From Bugulina stolonifera (Eukaryota > Bryozoa > Gymnolaemata > Cheilostomatida > Bugulidae), in NCBI GenBank assembly GCA_935421135.1, contig OW285187.1:11495929-11559928 (forward strand): DNA of 64,000 bases. The letters are read 5' to 3'. The translations under genes and the position numbers were made by a program. Each line of letters starts with the position of its first letter. The stretch's first letter is position 1. Shown one piece after another: positions 38,701 to 51,700 of this stretch. Under the pieces are notes generated by a model, which made no database searches, was not told the origin of the DNA, and was given only the letters and a program-made list of their open reading frames with translations.

Positions 38701-40866
38701 GCCTTAGTTCTGTACCACGTCTTGCTGGGTCTAATCTACCCCTAGCCTACAAGTCAGTTTCACAACTAGATTAGTCTATATGTAAGCCCATCATATGCAT
38801 ACAATATTGTGAGCCATAGGGATAAACTGACTTTGCAATGGAAGCTAGAGTAATATTCTACTAATATACATTTAATTTGAAAAGAGGCCATACTACATAT
38901 ACACAATGACAGTTCAAGTAACTCTCAGCTATACAACTTGAGTTGTACTGCTCATCACTAATGGCCCCATCAGATTTTGGGAGCCCATGAAATTAATGCT
39001 AAACATGAAACAACCAAACTACCTGTTGCTCAATGGCAGGAGGAGTAGAGAGCCTCTCTCCAATATTATTAAATGGCTGCACATGTAGCTCTTGTGTGTC
39101 ATCTATGCTCATAGCACCAAGGTCATCAGTGCAGGCCTCACTATTACTAGGGTTATCTTCCCTTTCCTCACAACCAGAGTTATCCTCCCCTGATGCTCCT
39201 TGTGCAACTGCAGGTGCCAGCGCCGTGTGGTGCACAAATGTTAGTCCTGCAGCTTTAGCAGCCAGTTCCCTCTTATACTGAAAGAGATAAGGGTTTGAAG
39301 TGTCATCAGTGTTACTGTGGTATAGGGAGTAACCCAACCTATAACCTCCCTCTCTTGTGTCCCACCGAATTGTTGCAATGCCACAATTTCATATCACATA
39401 ATACAATCTATATTGGTATTACATGTGTATTACTAAGTCTATATAATCCCAGTAATTCAATCAGTTGTAAAGAGGGAACATGTTGGTATACATACCATTG
39501 TCAGACCGTCTGTGAATAACTGCTCCAATGTTTTGTCCAACCATCGGAGAAACGGTCGGAACACCAGCTCTGCTTTATCTGATTTTTGATTCTCTACATG
39601 TCTATCCATTAGCCAATCATTCATCTTCTTACATATATATCTACATCACATATACAATCACTCAAATAAATGCATTAGAGGTATCAACAACTTCAATAGC
39701 TTATGACCAATTATATATCATAGTAAATAGACATCAGATCAACTCACTTTGATAGTGTGGATGGAAGACACCCATCATCAAATATCTTTGCAGTCATAAT
39801 GTGCTTTGGGTATAAATCGGGAAATGATAATTCTAAGTTGATCGATTTGACATCAAATGGCTACAAGAAATAATATTATGTGTACAGTCTAAGAAACTAT
39901 ACACAAAGGCAGAAAAAGTCATCAAAGCCTAATGATATACTGCATATCGTGAATATTCATAAGCTACTGTTACTAAGAGCTATTCTCTCTGATTCTCAAC
40001 TGAAAGGTATTTGATATCACTAAAATCAGTAATCCTACTTGTTTTTTTTTGTCAGCACTCAGCAGGCAGGACAATAGAGTGCATGCTTGTTGTTAGACAT
40101 TTGGGTTTAGGCTAATATGCATAGTGCAAATTGTATTATATCCAGTGTATCAAAATTCATCCATTGGTTTATCATACATAATGTTATGAATGTCTAGTCA
40201 GTATAGTCAGCTTACCCAATCAGGATCAGAAGGTTTAAAGAGAAAATGAAATGTAGTTTCATTAACATCAACACGTTTCGGATAACGCTTTTTGAGTTGA
40301 ACAACCTCTGTCCTTCGAAGAGCTTTTAGTTGATGATCCGCCAAGTCTGACAACTTTTCGTCCTGGTAATTTTTAGCACTTCTTTGAGGTCTCTGTGCCT
40401 TTCTAGCATGAGCAAATCCACATCTAGTAAATATCGTTTACAAAGGAGTCATTAGATTTGCAAGTGAGATAGTCTTATTACATGTAACAGGAGAATACAG
40501 CGGTTAACTTCTTAGTCTCAAGCAATTATTGCTTACAATTATTTATCTTACAAACTCAAACCAACAATGGAACAGATGAGACGGTGAACAGATATAAATA
40601 ATTAAAAGTTATTTACTTTAGACTTTTAGAGTTACCAACCTGTTCCCCCATTTGCAATATCCAGATGCATAAAATCTACAAACAGGTCGATTTCCTGTAG
40701 ATACTGCGCTAATATTCTCCACAACCTTCCCTCCTCTTCGTTCTTGAACATCTGAGGTGGGACAAGACTCCGCTGCGTCAGTGACCGATGATAGTTCATG
40801 GCTGAACCTACATGCATCGCCCATAGAACATCCTCTTTCAGAGAAGAAAAACTTGCAGGCAACCAT
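32703..40866 (-). CDS. CCCH-RWD-like-CHY zinc finger protein, 12 exons, 620 aa
   Basis: Exons in transcription order: 40640-40866, 40216-40423, 39748-39860, 39496-39640, 39023-39277, 38618-38746, 38031-38252, 37789-37906, 37312-37438, 33947-34061, 33260-33369, 32703-32796 (TGA 32703-32705). Phases agree over 1863 bases. The start is ATG 40864-40866 (tctaaaATGG context). Residues about 4-25 and 64-85 are two CCCH fingers (C-x8-C-x5-C-x3-H; C-x7-C-x5-C-x3-H, the second split by intron 1). Exons 2-4 resemble an RWD fold (INLELSFPDLYP). Cys pairs (CTRC, CDKC, CLDC, WCINC) follow, then a clear CHY zinc finger: ACLHYKKSFRWFRFPCCGK, YPCDKCHDE, MICGFCSKEQ, CVSC. The tail is Lys-rich. CHY proteins bind zinc, and CCCH fingers usually bind RNA; an RNA-related role is inferred. 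Intron 9 (34062-37311) contains a whole GPCR gene on the other strand. Confidence 0.9.
34268..34405. repeat. 17-bp minisatellite
   Basis: About eight copies of gtactgtagtagagttg-like units, in the large intron of the CHY gene, about 420 bp upstream of the nested GPCR gene. Confidence 0.85.
34829..37115 (+). CDS. Class A (rhodopsin-like) GPCR, 6 exons, 341 aa, nested in an intron
   Basis: Exons: 34829-34870, 35051-35299, 35578-35711, 36097-36367, 36647-36776, 36916-37115 (TAA 37113-37115); phases agree over 1026 bases. The short N-terminus MGNNTTSTGNSTCD has N-glycosylation sites. TM1 has GIILNILNIVIA (Asn 1.50), TM2 LSVVDALYLACVLP (Asp 2.50), TM3 ends WAIHRLVYIHKP with HRL in place of DRY but the Arg kept. 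TM4 and TM5 lie in exon 4, TM6 has IIGNTPVVL with Pro kept but no CWxP, TM7 has NFVIYYSMNNNFKEF, a variant of NPxxY. A Cys-rich tail (RCKCRP) could be palmitoylated. The Cys normally at the top of TM3 is not at the expected place. It looks most like peptide-type receptors; the ligand is unknown. The gene sits wholly inside intron 9 of the CHY gene, on the opposite strand. Confidence 0.9.
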
Positions 40867-42701
40867 TTTAGAAGCAAACCTGTTTTTGCTTGCTTCAATT
40901 ACTTTAGCCCTGCTACTGTTACTATAACTATCACAACAGTCAGTCACGGTAAGTTTTTGCTGACAGCACGATCTTTTGTTGAACTTGTATGACCTGTACA
41001 GTCGGTGTCACCACGGGATGACGGCTGTAACTGGCCTCCTTGGTCCAATGGTATGTTGGAAAAAGAACACTTCGATTGACTATGGCAAGTGCACCGAGAC
41101 TCAAAACGAGAAGGTGAACAATTACAATATATATTCTTCGGGTAACAACAACGTGCGTGTTTGTAGCTGACCTGACGCAGGCTTCGCCAATATATTGTGT
41201 TCAGAAGATTGTTGAGCACTCATTTATATACCCTGTGCGTATGTGACGTATATGTGTGTTGACAGTTGTCTATATAGTGATTATTTAGTTATTTAGTTGT
41301 AAATCATAGTGATTGCAATGTAGTCTGCAAACGCAAGTATAGTATTGCACCACCAGCAGTAAAGTCAATCGTTGATCTCTTCTAATATTTAGAAGGGTTT
41401 TAAACACGGAATATACTAACAAGAGCTCAATTACTTTCCGGAATAACTCGAGAGAATGTTTTACTGCATTCGCTGTGGCATATGATTTTATAGAACTATC
41501 TTTCCCCTCTATTTGTATGAGTTACTTCCATAAAGGGAGACGATAACTCTATGGCATTTACAGCAATAACCATAGAAATTTGTGGTTATTACCTTCATTT
41601 ACGATTTTGATTTTATCGAACTATAGCAAGTTAGCAACTTATTACTATAAATATTTATGCCTAAAAGAATGGCTATGTCATGTTGCGCCGAAAAAAAGAG
41701 CAGGGGGGGGGCGTATTTTCCTGGCTAGGATTTGCTCAAAGTTTGGTCAAAGGGATTTGCTCTTTATCTGCATCAAAGTTTATAGAATATTTATAGGAAG
41801 TTTGTCTGCATATTTTCATTTGCATCATACACGATACATACCAACACAGGGTTACCAACCAAAGTTTGTAAAAATGAGTCGAAAAAATATAAAAATGAGT
41901 GGAACATGTTCAAGGAAAATTTTTCAGGATTGTTGCTGAATAGTGTCTGTACAAACAAATGGCATGGTAAAAATTTTTCTGTACTCTTGTACTAAATTAG
42001 ATATAATTTTATAGGATGGATGTATTATAATATTTTTATCATTTAGCTTTAGGTGAACTACCAGGCCTAATTTGACTAGATTGATGAAATGGACCCTGAC
42101 TTTCTATCTACATATTGTTGTATTCTATTACATTGTCAGACCAACTTTCATATAATAATAAATAATATTTTGCAGGATCAAGTTTACTAAAGTGTTTGAG
42201 ACATAAAGGATGACAACTCCCTAGAAATGTAAACAATGCTTAGAGGCCTAAGCTAAGCCAAATAGGCTATTTATTGGCTGGATTAAAAGCACAGCTCACT
42301 GTAACAAATAAATGAGTCCAGCTTCCACAAAATGAGTATATATGATATGCGTCCAGCTTCCAAAAAATGAGTCAATATCTATATGCGTCATGCGTCCAAC
42401 TAGCAATTGTTTCTCTAAAATGCGTCTGTGGACGCATTATGCGTCCTAGTTGGTCAGTGTGACCAACATGGCAATATACATAAGTGATTAGAGTTGTAAG
42501 ATTCTTTGTACTGTGTTTTAGTGATTGACTTCTTCTCTGGAGTCCATAGTGAGCTATAAATAAATTAATTAAAATATTAAAATTAATAAACTACTACTTC
42601 ATAAACATTTACATTATTGATTATAATATGATAATAATTATAATAGGCTGCAAATTTTAATTTAACATAAAAGTTAAAGTAGTAGTAATTCATCTATTTT
42701 G
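40867..42701. other. upstream of the CHY gene; no gene supported
   Basis: Should include the promoter and 5' UTR of the CHY gene (leftward from about 40.9-41.2 kb). A G-run lies near 41702. At 42310-42450 there is a cluster of (t)gcgtcc/gagtcca motifs forming a degenerate repeat. The frame at 41580-41939 has no protein features. Confidence 0.35.
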
Positions 42702-43462
42702 TTAATTTACCAGACTGTCAACACTGACGCCGACCATTCTAGATTTCAGATGAATATAACTTCCTTAGCCGAATGGGCTGACACTTGGTGCATGTCGTTC
42801 AACACTGCCAAATGCTCGATTATGACCTTCAATCATAAACCGGAAGCTCCGGCGGCATACTACACCCTAAACGACGCACAACTCGACACTGAAATTGAGA
42901 CTAAATACCTGGGTGTGGTCATCCAGTCTAATCTAAAGTTCACCTCTTACATTAGTTTAGTTCAAAAATTACCAAAGCTAAACGACAACTGGGTATGGTT
43001 AGGGGGACACTCCACAGATCAACCAAAGATGCTAAACTACTTGCATACACTAGTCTCTGTTGGCCACACATGGAATATGCATCTGCCGTCTGGGATCCCA
43101 TCCATGAATACCAAATTAACAACAATGAAATGGTACAAAACAGTGCTGTGCGCTACATCTGTAACTTAAACGGTAGAGTTAGCATATCTGCAGTCCTCAA
43201 GGAACTTAATCTTGATACGCTTAGCAACCGCCGCAGGAAGAACCGACACAACCTCCTCTTACGCATTTTGGCGAATGAAAAACACCACGAAGCTCTTGCC
43301 AATACTTATGATGAGGTCATGAACAATCATCCTGCTGATGCAATCGTCACTAGAGCTGCTACAAGAGGTGACTCCCCCACTATTTATGCAAAAACTTCTG
43401 CCTGCCACGGTAGCTTCCTGCCCAAGACTATACGTGAACTCAAGTCACAATTACTGCAATAA
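42702..43462 (+). pseudogene. 5'-truncated LINE reverse transcriptase fragment
   Basis: Two overlapping frames together give the C-terminal part of a non-LTR reverse transcriptase. The first (42699-43169) has the post-catalytic segment SLAEWADTWCMSFNTAKC followed by KTKYLGV-type motif (here ETKYLGVVIQSNLKF). After a frameshift near 42970-43000 the second (to TAA at 43460-43462) continues with YTSLCWPHMEYASAVWDP and RRRKNRHNLLLRIL. These motifs are typical of jockey/CR1-like LINEs. The YxDD catalytic part, the endonuclease and all upstream sequence are missing, as in normal 5' truncation; the frameshift makes the copy dead. Confidence 0.85.
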
Positions 43463-44693
43463 ACATAGCAACAAATATATATTAGTGTAACATGTTAGCA
43501 TAACATGAACATATGACCACAGTAATCCTGACAAAAACCAAAAACAGATGAGGCGTACCCCTTGCATCATGCTCTAGTACGTTCTAAAGAAGAAGACGTA
43601 AGCTATATGGTAATACTATTAATATTATTGTAGATATCATTGTAGATACAAGAAAACAGAATAAGAATTTCCAATTACCACAGCAAGAAGGCAGTGAGTT
43701 ACAGTTAGGTATGTTGAGGGGCCATTCCATGGGGACTGATCAAATTTGCGAGCTGACCCGACTCAGATTCGTTTAAAAATTTATTAGGTAGAAAGAGCAC
43801 CCTTGAATTAGAGAGAAACCAGCAATCTTTTTCTGTATGACCCCTGTGATTCCAGCAACAGCTCGTTGAAAGTAGAAAATTTGGTGGGGACAACTCCAAA
43901 TAGCACTTTTTGAAATTCCTGAACATTTAAATTATTACTGTGGCTACTGTATGATACTTAGAGCTATTGTTTTTGTTACATAGATACATGTGATTTTACT
44001 CTGCTGCTTACCTAAAATGTCTTGGCAATTACTCGCATATTTGTTCTGTACTAAGTTATTCCTGGGACTGTATACTGTATTTTTGTATACTCGTGTAATT
44101 ATGCCTTTCTTATATTGTAATACTGTACGGACTGTAACTCGGACCCCTTTTGATCCGAGTCCAACCTGGTTAACCTTTTGACCTCAGACCGGAACCATTA
44201 TTATATACGATGTATAAGTAGCACGATTTCGCTTTGTAACTTCAGTTGCCTGTAGGCTGTTGTTCAATCAAGTTCTTTTACTGAACTGAACTTGTACAGT
44301 CTCTTATTGTGTTCTACTAACAGTGAGATATCAGGCACTCTCTCCCCACAGCTGTAGGTCCAACTCCTGCTAGTTCTACCTACATGTAGATCTACAAGCG
44401 GGTCTTGACGGTACCTGCGGGCTGCTGTGTGTTTACAGTGTGTTGGTTGGACATGCCCTCTCCAGCTCTAGCTCTACCCTCCTCTTACTTGCTCAGCCGG
44501 TTCTGACTTCATTTCCCTTGCACTCTGGCCTGCATGTTGTACGACTGCGCCTCGGCTACCCAGCCAGACACAGCATTATTATAATTATTATTATTTACTA
44601 TTTCAGTAGCAATATTATTATTTACAGTCACACAATTATAATAAATTGCTATTATAATTGGAAAATGTTGGTGCGAGCAAGCATCTTAATAAT
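43463..44693. other. intergenic, LINE 3' tail and unexplained sequence
   Basis: The first bases probably include the 3' UTR of the LINE fragment. A block at about 44117-44321 has a TATA-like stretch and a TGTAAT...CTAACA frame reminiscent of an LTR, but no target duplication was found. No gene seen. Confidence 0.3.
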
Positions 44694-44852
44694 GAATAGT
44701 AAGACAAGACGCATTTTTATATTATTGTTGACTCCTTATATTTCGATGTATATCCATACATCATCATCATTCCTCTGATGATAATGTATGAATATACATC
44801 GAAATATTAGGAGTCAACAAAAATATAAAAATGCGTCTCGTCTTACTATTCG
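44694..44852. repeat. long near-perfect inverted repeat (foldback, about 70-bp arms)
   Basis: The left arm starts gaatagtaagacaagacgca and the right arm ends tgcgtctcgtcttactattc. They pair along nearly their whole length around a catcatcatcattcctctgatgat centre with a few mismatches. This is a hairpin-forming MITE-like or foldback element. Confidence 0.88.
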
Positions 44853-45749
44853 CTATTATAATTATAATTCAGACCTTCCAACTATGGAGTGATGAAGCTG
44901 ATTAGCCACTGTTCCATGGTTGGCCTGGAAGGTTACCGACAACTTGGATCTCTTACACTCACTGTTATGTTCACAAGGGGTTCTAGTTACACTCTCATAG
45001 TAGAGTCAGAGGTCGCCGAACACGCCTTTCGAAGCTAGTCTGACCCAAATTTGCTGAAAATCGATCAAATAGCCACTGTTGGTTCTGACGAAAAGTAAGC
45101 TGATATAGCATATCTAAGTATTACATGTGATCAATACAAGAGTAAATGAAATGTTGAGAATAAAAACACTCTCCTCAAAAACCGAAATACCGTGACAGTA
45201 GTAACTAATTCTTACTTTGTCCATATACACTTGCATAGGTTATAGATATACGTGTATCATATAATATATGTTCCAGGTTTTAAAGACCCAAGTATTTAAA
45301 TGGGTATTTGAGGAACTCTTCCCATGGTAGTGCTCTACTCTACTGCAGATAACACTCCTTAGAGGAAAACTGTAGCACAACAGGTTAGAAGTGTTACATA
45401 TATATGTCTTCATACTTGTCTCATAGTCATGTAGTCTAGGAATTACGTTCACCATTTCAGTAGGTAGTAAGTCTAGGGTAGGCTTACACTAAGTTAACCC
45501 ATGACTGACTTGGTTTGTAGCCTTACATTACACTCCATACGTGTATGTAGTTGTACATGTACAGTATATTGTATCTAAACGTATAGTTGTACACACAGGA
45601 TCAAACAATTCTGCAACAAATCCTGGCAAGGTGATAATAATGCTTTTCAATTTCCAATTCTGGTTTATCTCATGTTTAGATTAAACTGTCTAATATTCTG
45701 TATATGTGCATGTAGGACCCTAATCTAGGTCAAGCTAGAAAGAGTTGAG

Positions 45750-48700
45750 ATGGGCAGCAGCTTCAGTAAATCAGGTGTGTTAAGATTAAGATACCTGTAT
45801 GATAAGAATACAAGCTGAGGCTGAAATAATAAATTATGATATACATACATACATGTACAGTTGTAGATAACATGGGTATTTTTATGCTGTGGATTCTAAT
45901 GCAAAGTTGTCTTTCCTGTTTTTAACTTACTAGTCAAGTTTATTTTTACAAACCTGTAGTCAAACTTTTCTTGAGAATGGATGCTGTATATTATATTTCA
46001 TGTACAGTGCATGAGTGCATATAAACATTTGATGACTTGGTACACTGTACATGTACCTCAACACTGTAGAAATGATGCCAGATGAACAGCAATATAACTG
46101 TAGTTAGGAGAACTGTAATAATAGAGGAACAACCTTAGTGTTGCTATTAGCTGTTAACTATTGCTAAGTGGCCTACAGTGTTTACATGGTTATTTCTCTC
46201 AACTTGAGAGAGAGAGAGGATAACTCTAATTAAATAAAACTTCTCAGTTAACAGTAGAATAAGACAACTCCAAAGTCCTCCTTTATATTAAATAGAAGCT
46301 TTAATCCGTCCTCATGAGAAGGTGGAGTAGAACTACTATATCTAGGTGTGTGTGTGAGGAACTGTGTCATTGCTGTATTGAGATTCATTGTCATACATCA
46401 GTACTATAATATTATGTAAATTTGTAGAGTGTTATCTTAGTATTCATCCTGTTACATGTTGTAGAGAAATATAATGTCTGGTTCAGACATTCTGGGCAGG
46501 ATCTTCCTGATGAGGATTGGACAGGGAAACTCACACCTTGGTACAGTATAGAGGAGATAGAGAGGGAGGTCAAAGGTCATGTAATTACTCACATGGTGAT
46601 AGATGGAGTTATTCCTCCTGATATTCATATGTTAGCCTCAGATCTAACTCATCTTAGAGTGAGGAACCTGAAAGACAGCTCCCATCTCTCAAGGTACAAT
46701 ACCTACATCTATGTGTGTAACATTGCAAAGCTGTACGTATTTATAATTATACTGTTAATAGGTAGATACTCCTACTTGATCTAATAGTAACATGGTCACT
46801 GAGCACTCATCAGGCTGTACATAGTCTTGTGTATTGTGTATACTGATAGACCTCCACTTAGTCACTTCCCTTGTCTATGATTCTCTGTAGTAGATTTACT
46901 AAGCAATCTACTAGAGAGGGTGGACTGTATATAGTTATATAACTTACTTATTCAATAGCATGTATTCTAATATCATGATTTACTCACATCCCAACAAATC
47001 AACAAAAAATAAGAGTAAGCCCCAACAACTTCAACATGTTGACAGAGTAGTTGATATATAAATACCATTCGTGTTCAACAAAGGGCCATTCAACAAACTC
47101 GAAACTAGTGACTTGCCAACAAGTTCAACTTTTTCACTATTTGTTTCTATAAGCCATCATTGAAATTCAACATCCCAACAACAAGTCAACATAAAATAAG
47201 AGAGGGCCCCCAACAACTTCAACATGTTGGCAGCATTGTTGATATCTAAATACAATTAATGTTCAACAAAGGGCCATTCAACAAACTAGTGACTTGCCGA
47301 CAAGTTCAACTTTTTCACTATTTGTTTCTATAAGCTATCATTGAAATTCAACATCCCAACAAGTCAACAAAAAATAACTACTGTCAACCCAACAATTTCC
47401 CACCAGCTTTCAACTTCCTTTGGGGTGTAGAAATTTTGGGCTCACTACTCTTCTACAAAATTTCGTAACTCTTCTACAACTTTTGCAACTGTTTCATAAA
47501 CTTCCAAATTTCTCCACTTCTGCACCTAACTGTACTATTGACAACTGATGGCATAACAAACACAATGAGACTCCAAATGCAAAGGATCTTCGCATTGGGA
47601 AAAATTATAAGTTTAATAAAAATAATAATAAAATATTATTATTTTAGTAATTTATTCGATGCATTGTCGAACGCCATCACATTTTGTATTATTATGCGAT
47701 CCATTACCGAACACCATTGCATTTTTTATTACTATGCGATCCATTACCAAACGCTCTCGTATAATCCATTAAATGAACATAATGCGATGTAGCCGAATGT
47801 GCCCATATTCAGTCATCAGTTTATGTAATTTAATTAGCATGAAGCCTATAACTAGAGTATTTGAGTTATATGGTTTCAAAGATCAACAAATATAATGTTA
47901 ACTGATAGAGATAGATCACATGACTGAATACCAAGTCCTATTAGTTAATAAAATTGTAAATGGAAACTGTACAGTATATAATGAACCATAGAGGTAACAC
48001 CCCTAGAGCAGGACCTTAAGAATTTTCCGCTATTAAACGCCAATTGGCCACTTGATGCCAGTTTTCCCCACGGGCGGCCATGATGCGATGGGGATTTCGT
48101 CCGTTTGTTTACATTAGTTACCATTACAATTATATATAAAACAAAATTTTTCAACGCTGTTATTTACAGATACTCTTTGTGTAAAATGTTTTAAATTTAT
48201 ATCTAAACTGTTTAGTAACATCTCTGCTTTTTGACAATAACAGTGATTTTAAGAATCTCTTTGAAGAATAGGACTTTAAAGAAAAATAAGAATGGATGTT
48301 CACTTGACCAAATAATACTAGTAACCGACTAGCGCGGCAGCGTATATCGGTAGAAAGTCTGTGAATGCGTTGATTGGTCAACCAAAATAAAACCGCATAT
48401 TATTGGGTATTAAAATCTCTAATCGCTAATTTGATAGGCTTATTGTACAGAATTATCTACACATAAAGGACTTTCGATAGCGCGTGAACAATTCTCTATT
48501 TCAAAAAATGAGCGTGGAGCTAATTGTACTAGTGGCATTCCTGGAACAATAATTATACAATCTCATATAGTTAACATTGGTGTGATTGCAAGAGTGTACT
48601 TTGGGTTTCTTTGGACTAACGGTGTGGTTAGTAGGAATACAGTACGGTTGCTGTGAGTTGGAACTGGAAAGACAATGAAATAAATTCAATTGTTATTTAT

Positions 48701-51700
48701 ATTCATATTCGTTGAATAAATATTGTAGAATTATTGTTGTAAAATTAAAAATTTACTCAATAATAAATAATATAATAATTTTAATTAGCCCAAAAGTTAT
48801 AGCAAGTATAATTGTTTAAAATTAATAAGCACATTCGTTTATCCAGTAATAGTGGAATCTCTCGGTACTGTTATTGATTGATTGAGGCTGAGTTAAATTA
48901 ACTTTGACTTTGCTCACTGTCACTGCTGTACCTATAGTAATGATAATAGGCTACTACTACGTAGTAAATATAGTAATACTATCAGGTGAAGTTGTGATCG
49001 CGACTCACTAGCAATTTATTACAATAGTCACAGACCGAAATCACTCACTCATCAGATCAGTGACTATACCTACTAACTATTATTTTATTAATTCAGGTGA
49101 TTTCCATAGACTATCAATCAACATGAACATGTTTATCATTGAATTGATTATATTTATATAATTATTTTATAATATTAATATTTGTGATTGTAAATTAATT
49201 TTTTTGTAATCATAATTATAATATAAATATAATAGGCCTATTATGATTATAATTATTTTAATTGTGTTATAGGCCTATCATCATTACTTTGAATGTTAGT
49301 ATGGGCTAACTTTATATTGCTAGGAAATTTAGTTAAGAAATTTATAAACTATCAATGACTTTGTTTCACAGATGTGAACTTTCCTTTGTCCATTCCTGTC
49401 TAGAGTTTGATTCCGAGGCTTTGTAGTATCTAATTGCCTAGCGCAGTGAGGAGCCTAAATACATTATAATCAAAGATCTACACCAGCTTAGCATAATCTT
49501 ACATTGTAGAATGGTTTCAAGCTAAACTATAACTGAAAGGAAAGATGATATGGAAGGAAAAATCTAAATTTATTAGGGCTGTTAATTAGTCATTAAACGT
49601 TATAATGTAGAACGTTGAATAGTCTTATGCAAGTTTATAGGCCTACGTCATTTATTTAATTTCTTAGTAACAGTTTGTTTAACCACAACTTTCCTAGCCT
49701 TTCTGCCTACAATAGAATAGGTGCAGGTTGAGTTGTAGCATTGGTTTGTTATTTATAGGTTGGAGATTAAAGTGAAATCTGGATACCACGATGCACATTG
49801 CCACAACTCTGTGTGGTGCTCATTCATCATACCCATCAAGTAGGTTATGATTATGAACTCTTTTCCTGGGACTCGTGCACACAAACTGTAACAACTGCTT
49901 CCCGATTAGAAATGGGTTTCACGGTTAAAATGAGATGCTTGATTTAATTAAGGCTTGTTGTTTTATATATATGTGTGAGAATGTACTTGGTAGATTTCTG
50001 TCGTCTATTTTAGAGCTGTTATGAATTTAATTCATAGGTAACATCCAGAGTGATCAACTATGTCAACATATATGTCTTATCGAAATCGTACTTTGTTTTA
50101 CTCTGATATAATGTGATGCCAATTTGGCAAGAATCATGTAACTACTAATAGCTGTACTATTATGGTAGGACAGTAGGCATTGAACATGTTTCGTTACTGC
50201 TTTATTATTTGGATCTAATACCTCTTATATGTCTGTAAGCTATTTATGTGTGGTAAGCGTGAAGCATTTATTTATCTGGTATCAATTTCCTAATATAGGT
50301 CTACTAGACAGAATATTGAGCTGTGCTGATGCTGTGAATTTTGACAAGCTGGCTGACCTTATTCCTAAAAATGGCAAGCAGTGACTTCTAAATATTGAAT
50401 AAGAGTTCTTATGCTATTTTTATTCAGTAAATATTTAAAACAGATTTGGTCAAAATATTGGCATTTATACTCCATTTTATAAATTGGTTTTGTCTGTCTA
50501 CATAAATGTTCTTATTTGTAATATGCAACTTCTGCAAATCTGTTCTTCATATAGAAATACACCTATTAATACTTATACTCTATCAATCATGTGATACCAG
50601 GATAAACCATACGACGTAGGACAATTGACAACTAAAGTAGCTTTAGCTGTATCGTAAAATGAGGTAAAAGTGTTACTTAATGCTACAGCTATTAAGTAAA
50701 GTAATCGTGCCTACTGAAAGCCAAAATAACTAGAACTAGGAGCCGTGTAATAATAATTTTGTGATGTACTAATATACTAATATACAATAGTTGCAATTAC
50801 CATGCAGTTACTATCAAAGTTACAAAATAATATAATAAATGCAATAATTATGTTGGTCTGAAATAATTGAAAAATATGTGTGCAACAGAAAATCTCAGAT
50901 TATTGGTAGCAAAGAACAAATTTTGACTACTAACTAAATTACTAACTAATCATAGCAGCGCATAGGTAACTAATGTAAACAAACGGTAACTACCCCAACA
51001 CATCATGGCCGCCAGGGATGAAAAGTGGCATCACAAAATTTACCGGAGTTCATGCTCTAGGGGAGATAACTCTATGTAATGAACCATCTGCACATTGTAT
51101 GACATAAAAATATTTCATTGCATTTGAAATATCGTACAATTTATATAATATCATGACTGTGTTGATTCTATTTTCCAACAGTATTTTGTCTTTAGTATTG
51201 TTTCAAGCACCATTACAATCTTGTCACATATCCCCATTAATTCCTGGGTAACACAATGCAAGTACACTCCAACCTTCTATAATGATACATGTAGTGGGCC
51301 TATGTGTAACCATAAACATAAATATATACATGTACAGTGTATATACTTATTATACGTTGTAGATTTATATAATGTGTACACATACATGTTTGGACTACTA
51401 AGTATAATATAGTATAATTATTCAAGTATTGCTTTTGATACAAAATATCTTCGTCCTCTCAAGATAGTTACTAGTAGCATATATTACCCAGTATGTACAC
51501 ATAGACAGTGTGAATATATTGTTTATATTCTAGATGGCTTTAGCTGATTTGTTAACATGGAGTTACCTCCCCCCTTTATTATTCCTAATAAATTCCGATG
51601 GTATTCCTCATGATGAGAGTAAATATGAATTGTTATGGTAGTTGTATAAACATACCTTTAGGATAATTAATTGTGTTACATTATTAATTAGTATTATTTA

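Noticed and set aside
40944..41219. minus-strand frame upstream of the CHY gene as an N-terminal extension
   Set aside because: It is not in frame with the CCCH exon without an unsupported splice; the ATG at 40864-40866 has good context.
41580..41939. 119-codon frame
   Set aside because: AT-rich, interrupted by a homopolymer run, no motifs and no splice context.
44117..44321. LTR-like block with TGT...ACA ends and a TATA-like stretch
   Set aside because: No target duplication, no partner LTR and no primer site; boundaries cannot be fixed.
50309..50383. possible exon of the Roco gene (LLDRILSCADAVNFDKLADLIPKNGKQ then stop)
   Set aside because: Looks protein-like, but its phase fits neither exon 2 nor candidate exon 3, and it ends in a stop. 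It could be an alternative end or part of another gene.
51541..51610. possible exon starting ATGGCTTTAGCTG with donor gtaaat
   Set aside because: Phase 0 to 1 does not join to the following LRR exons.
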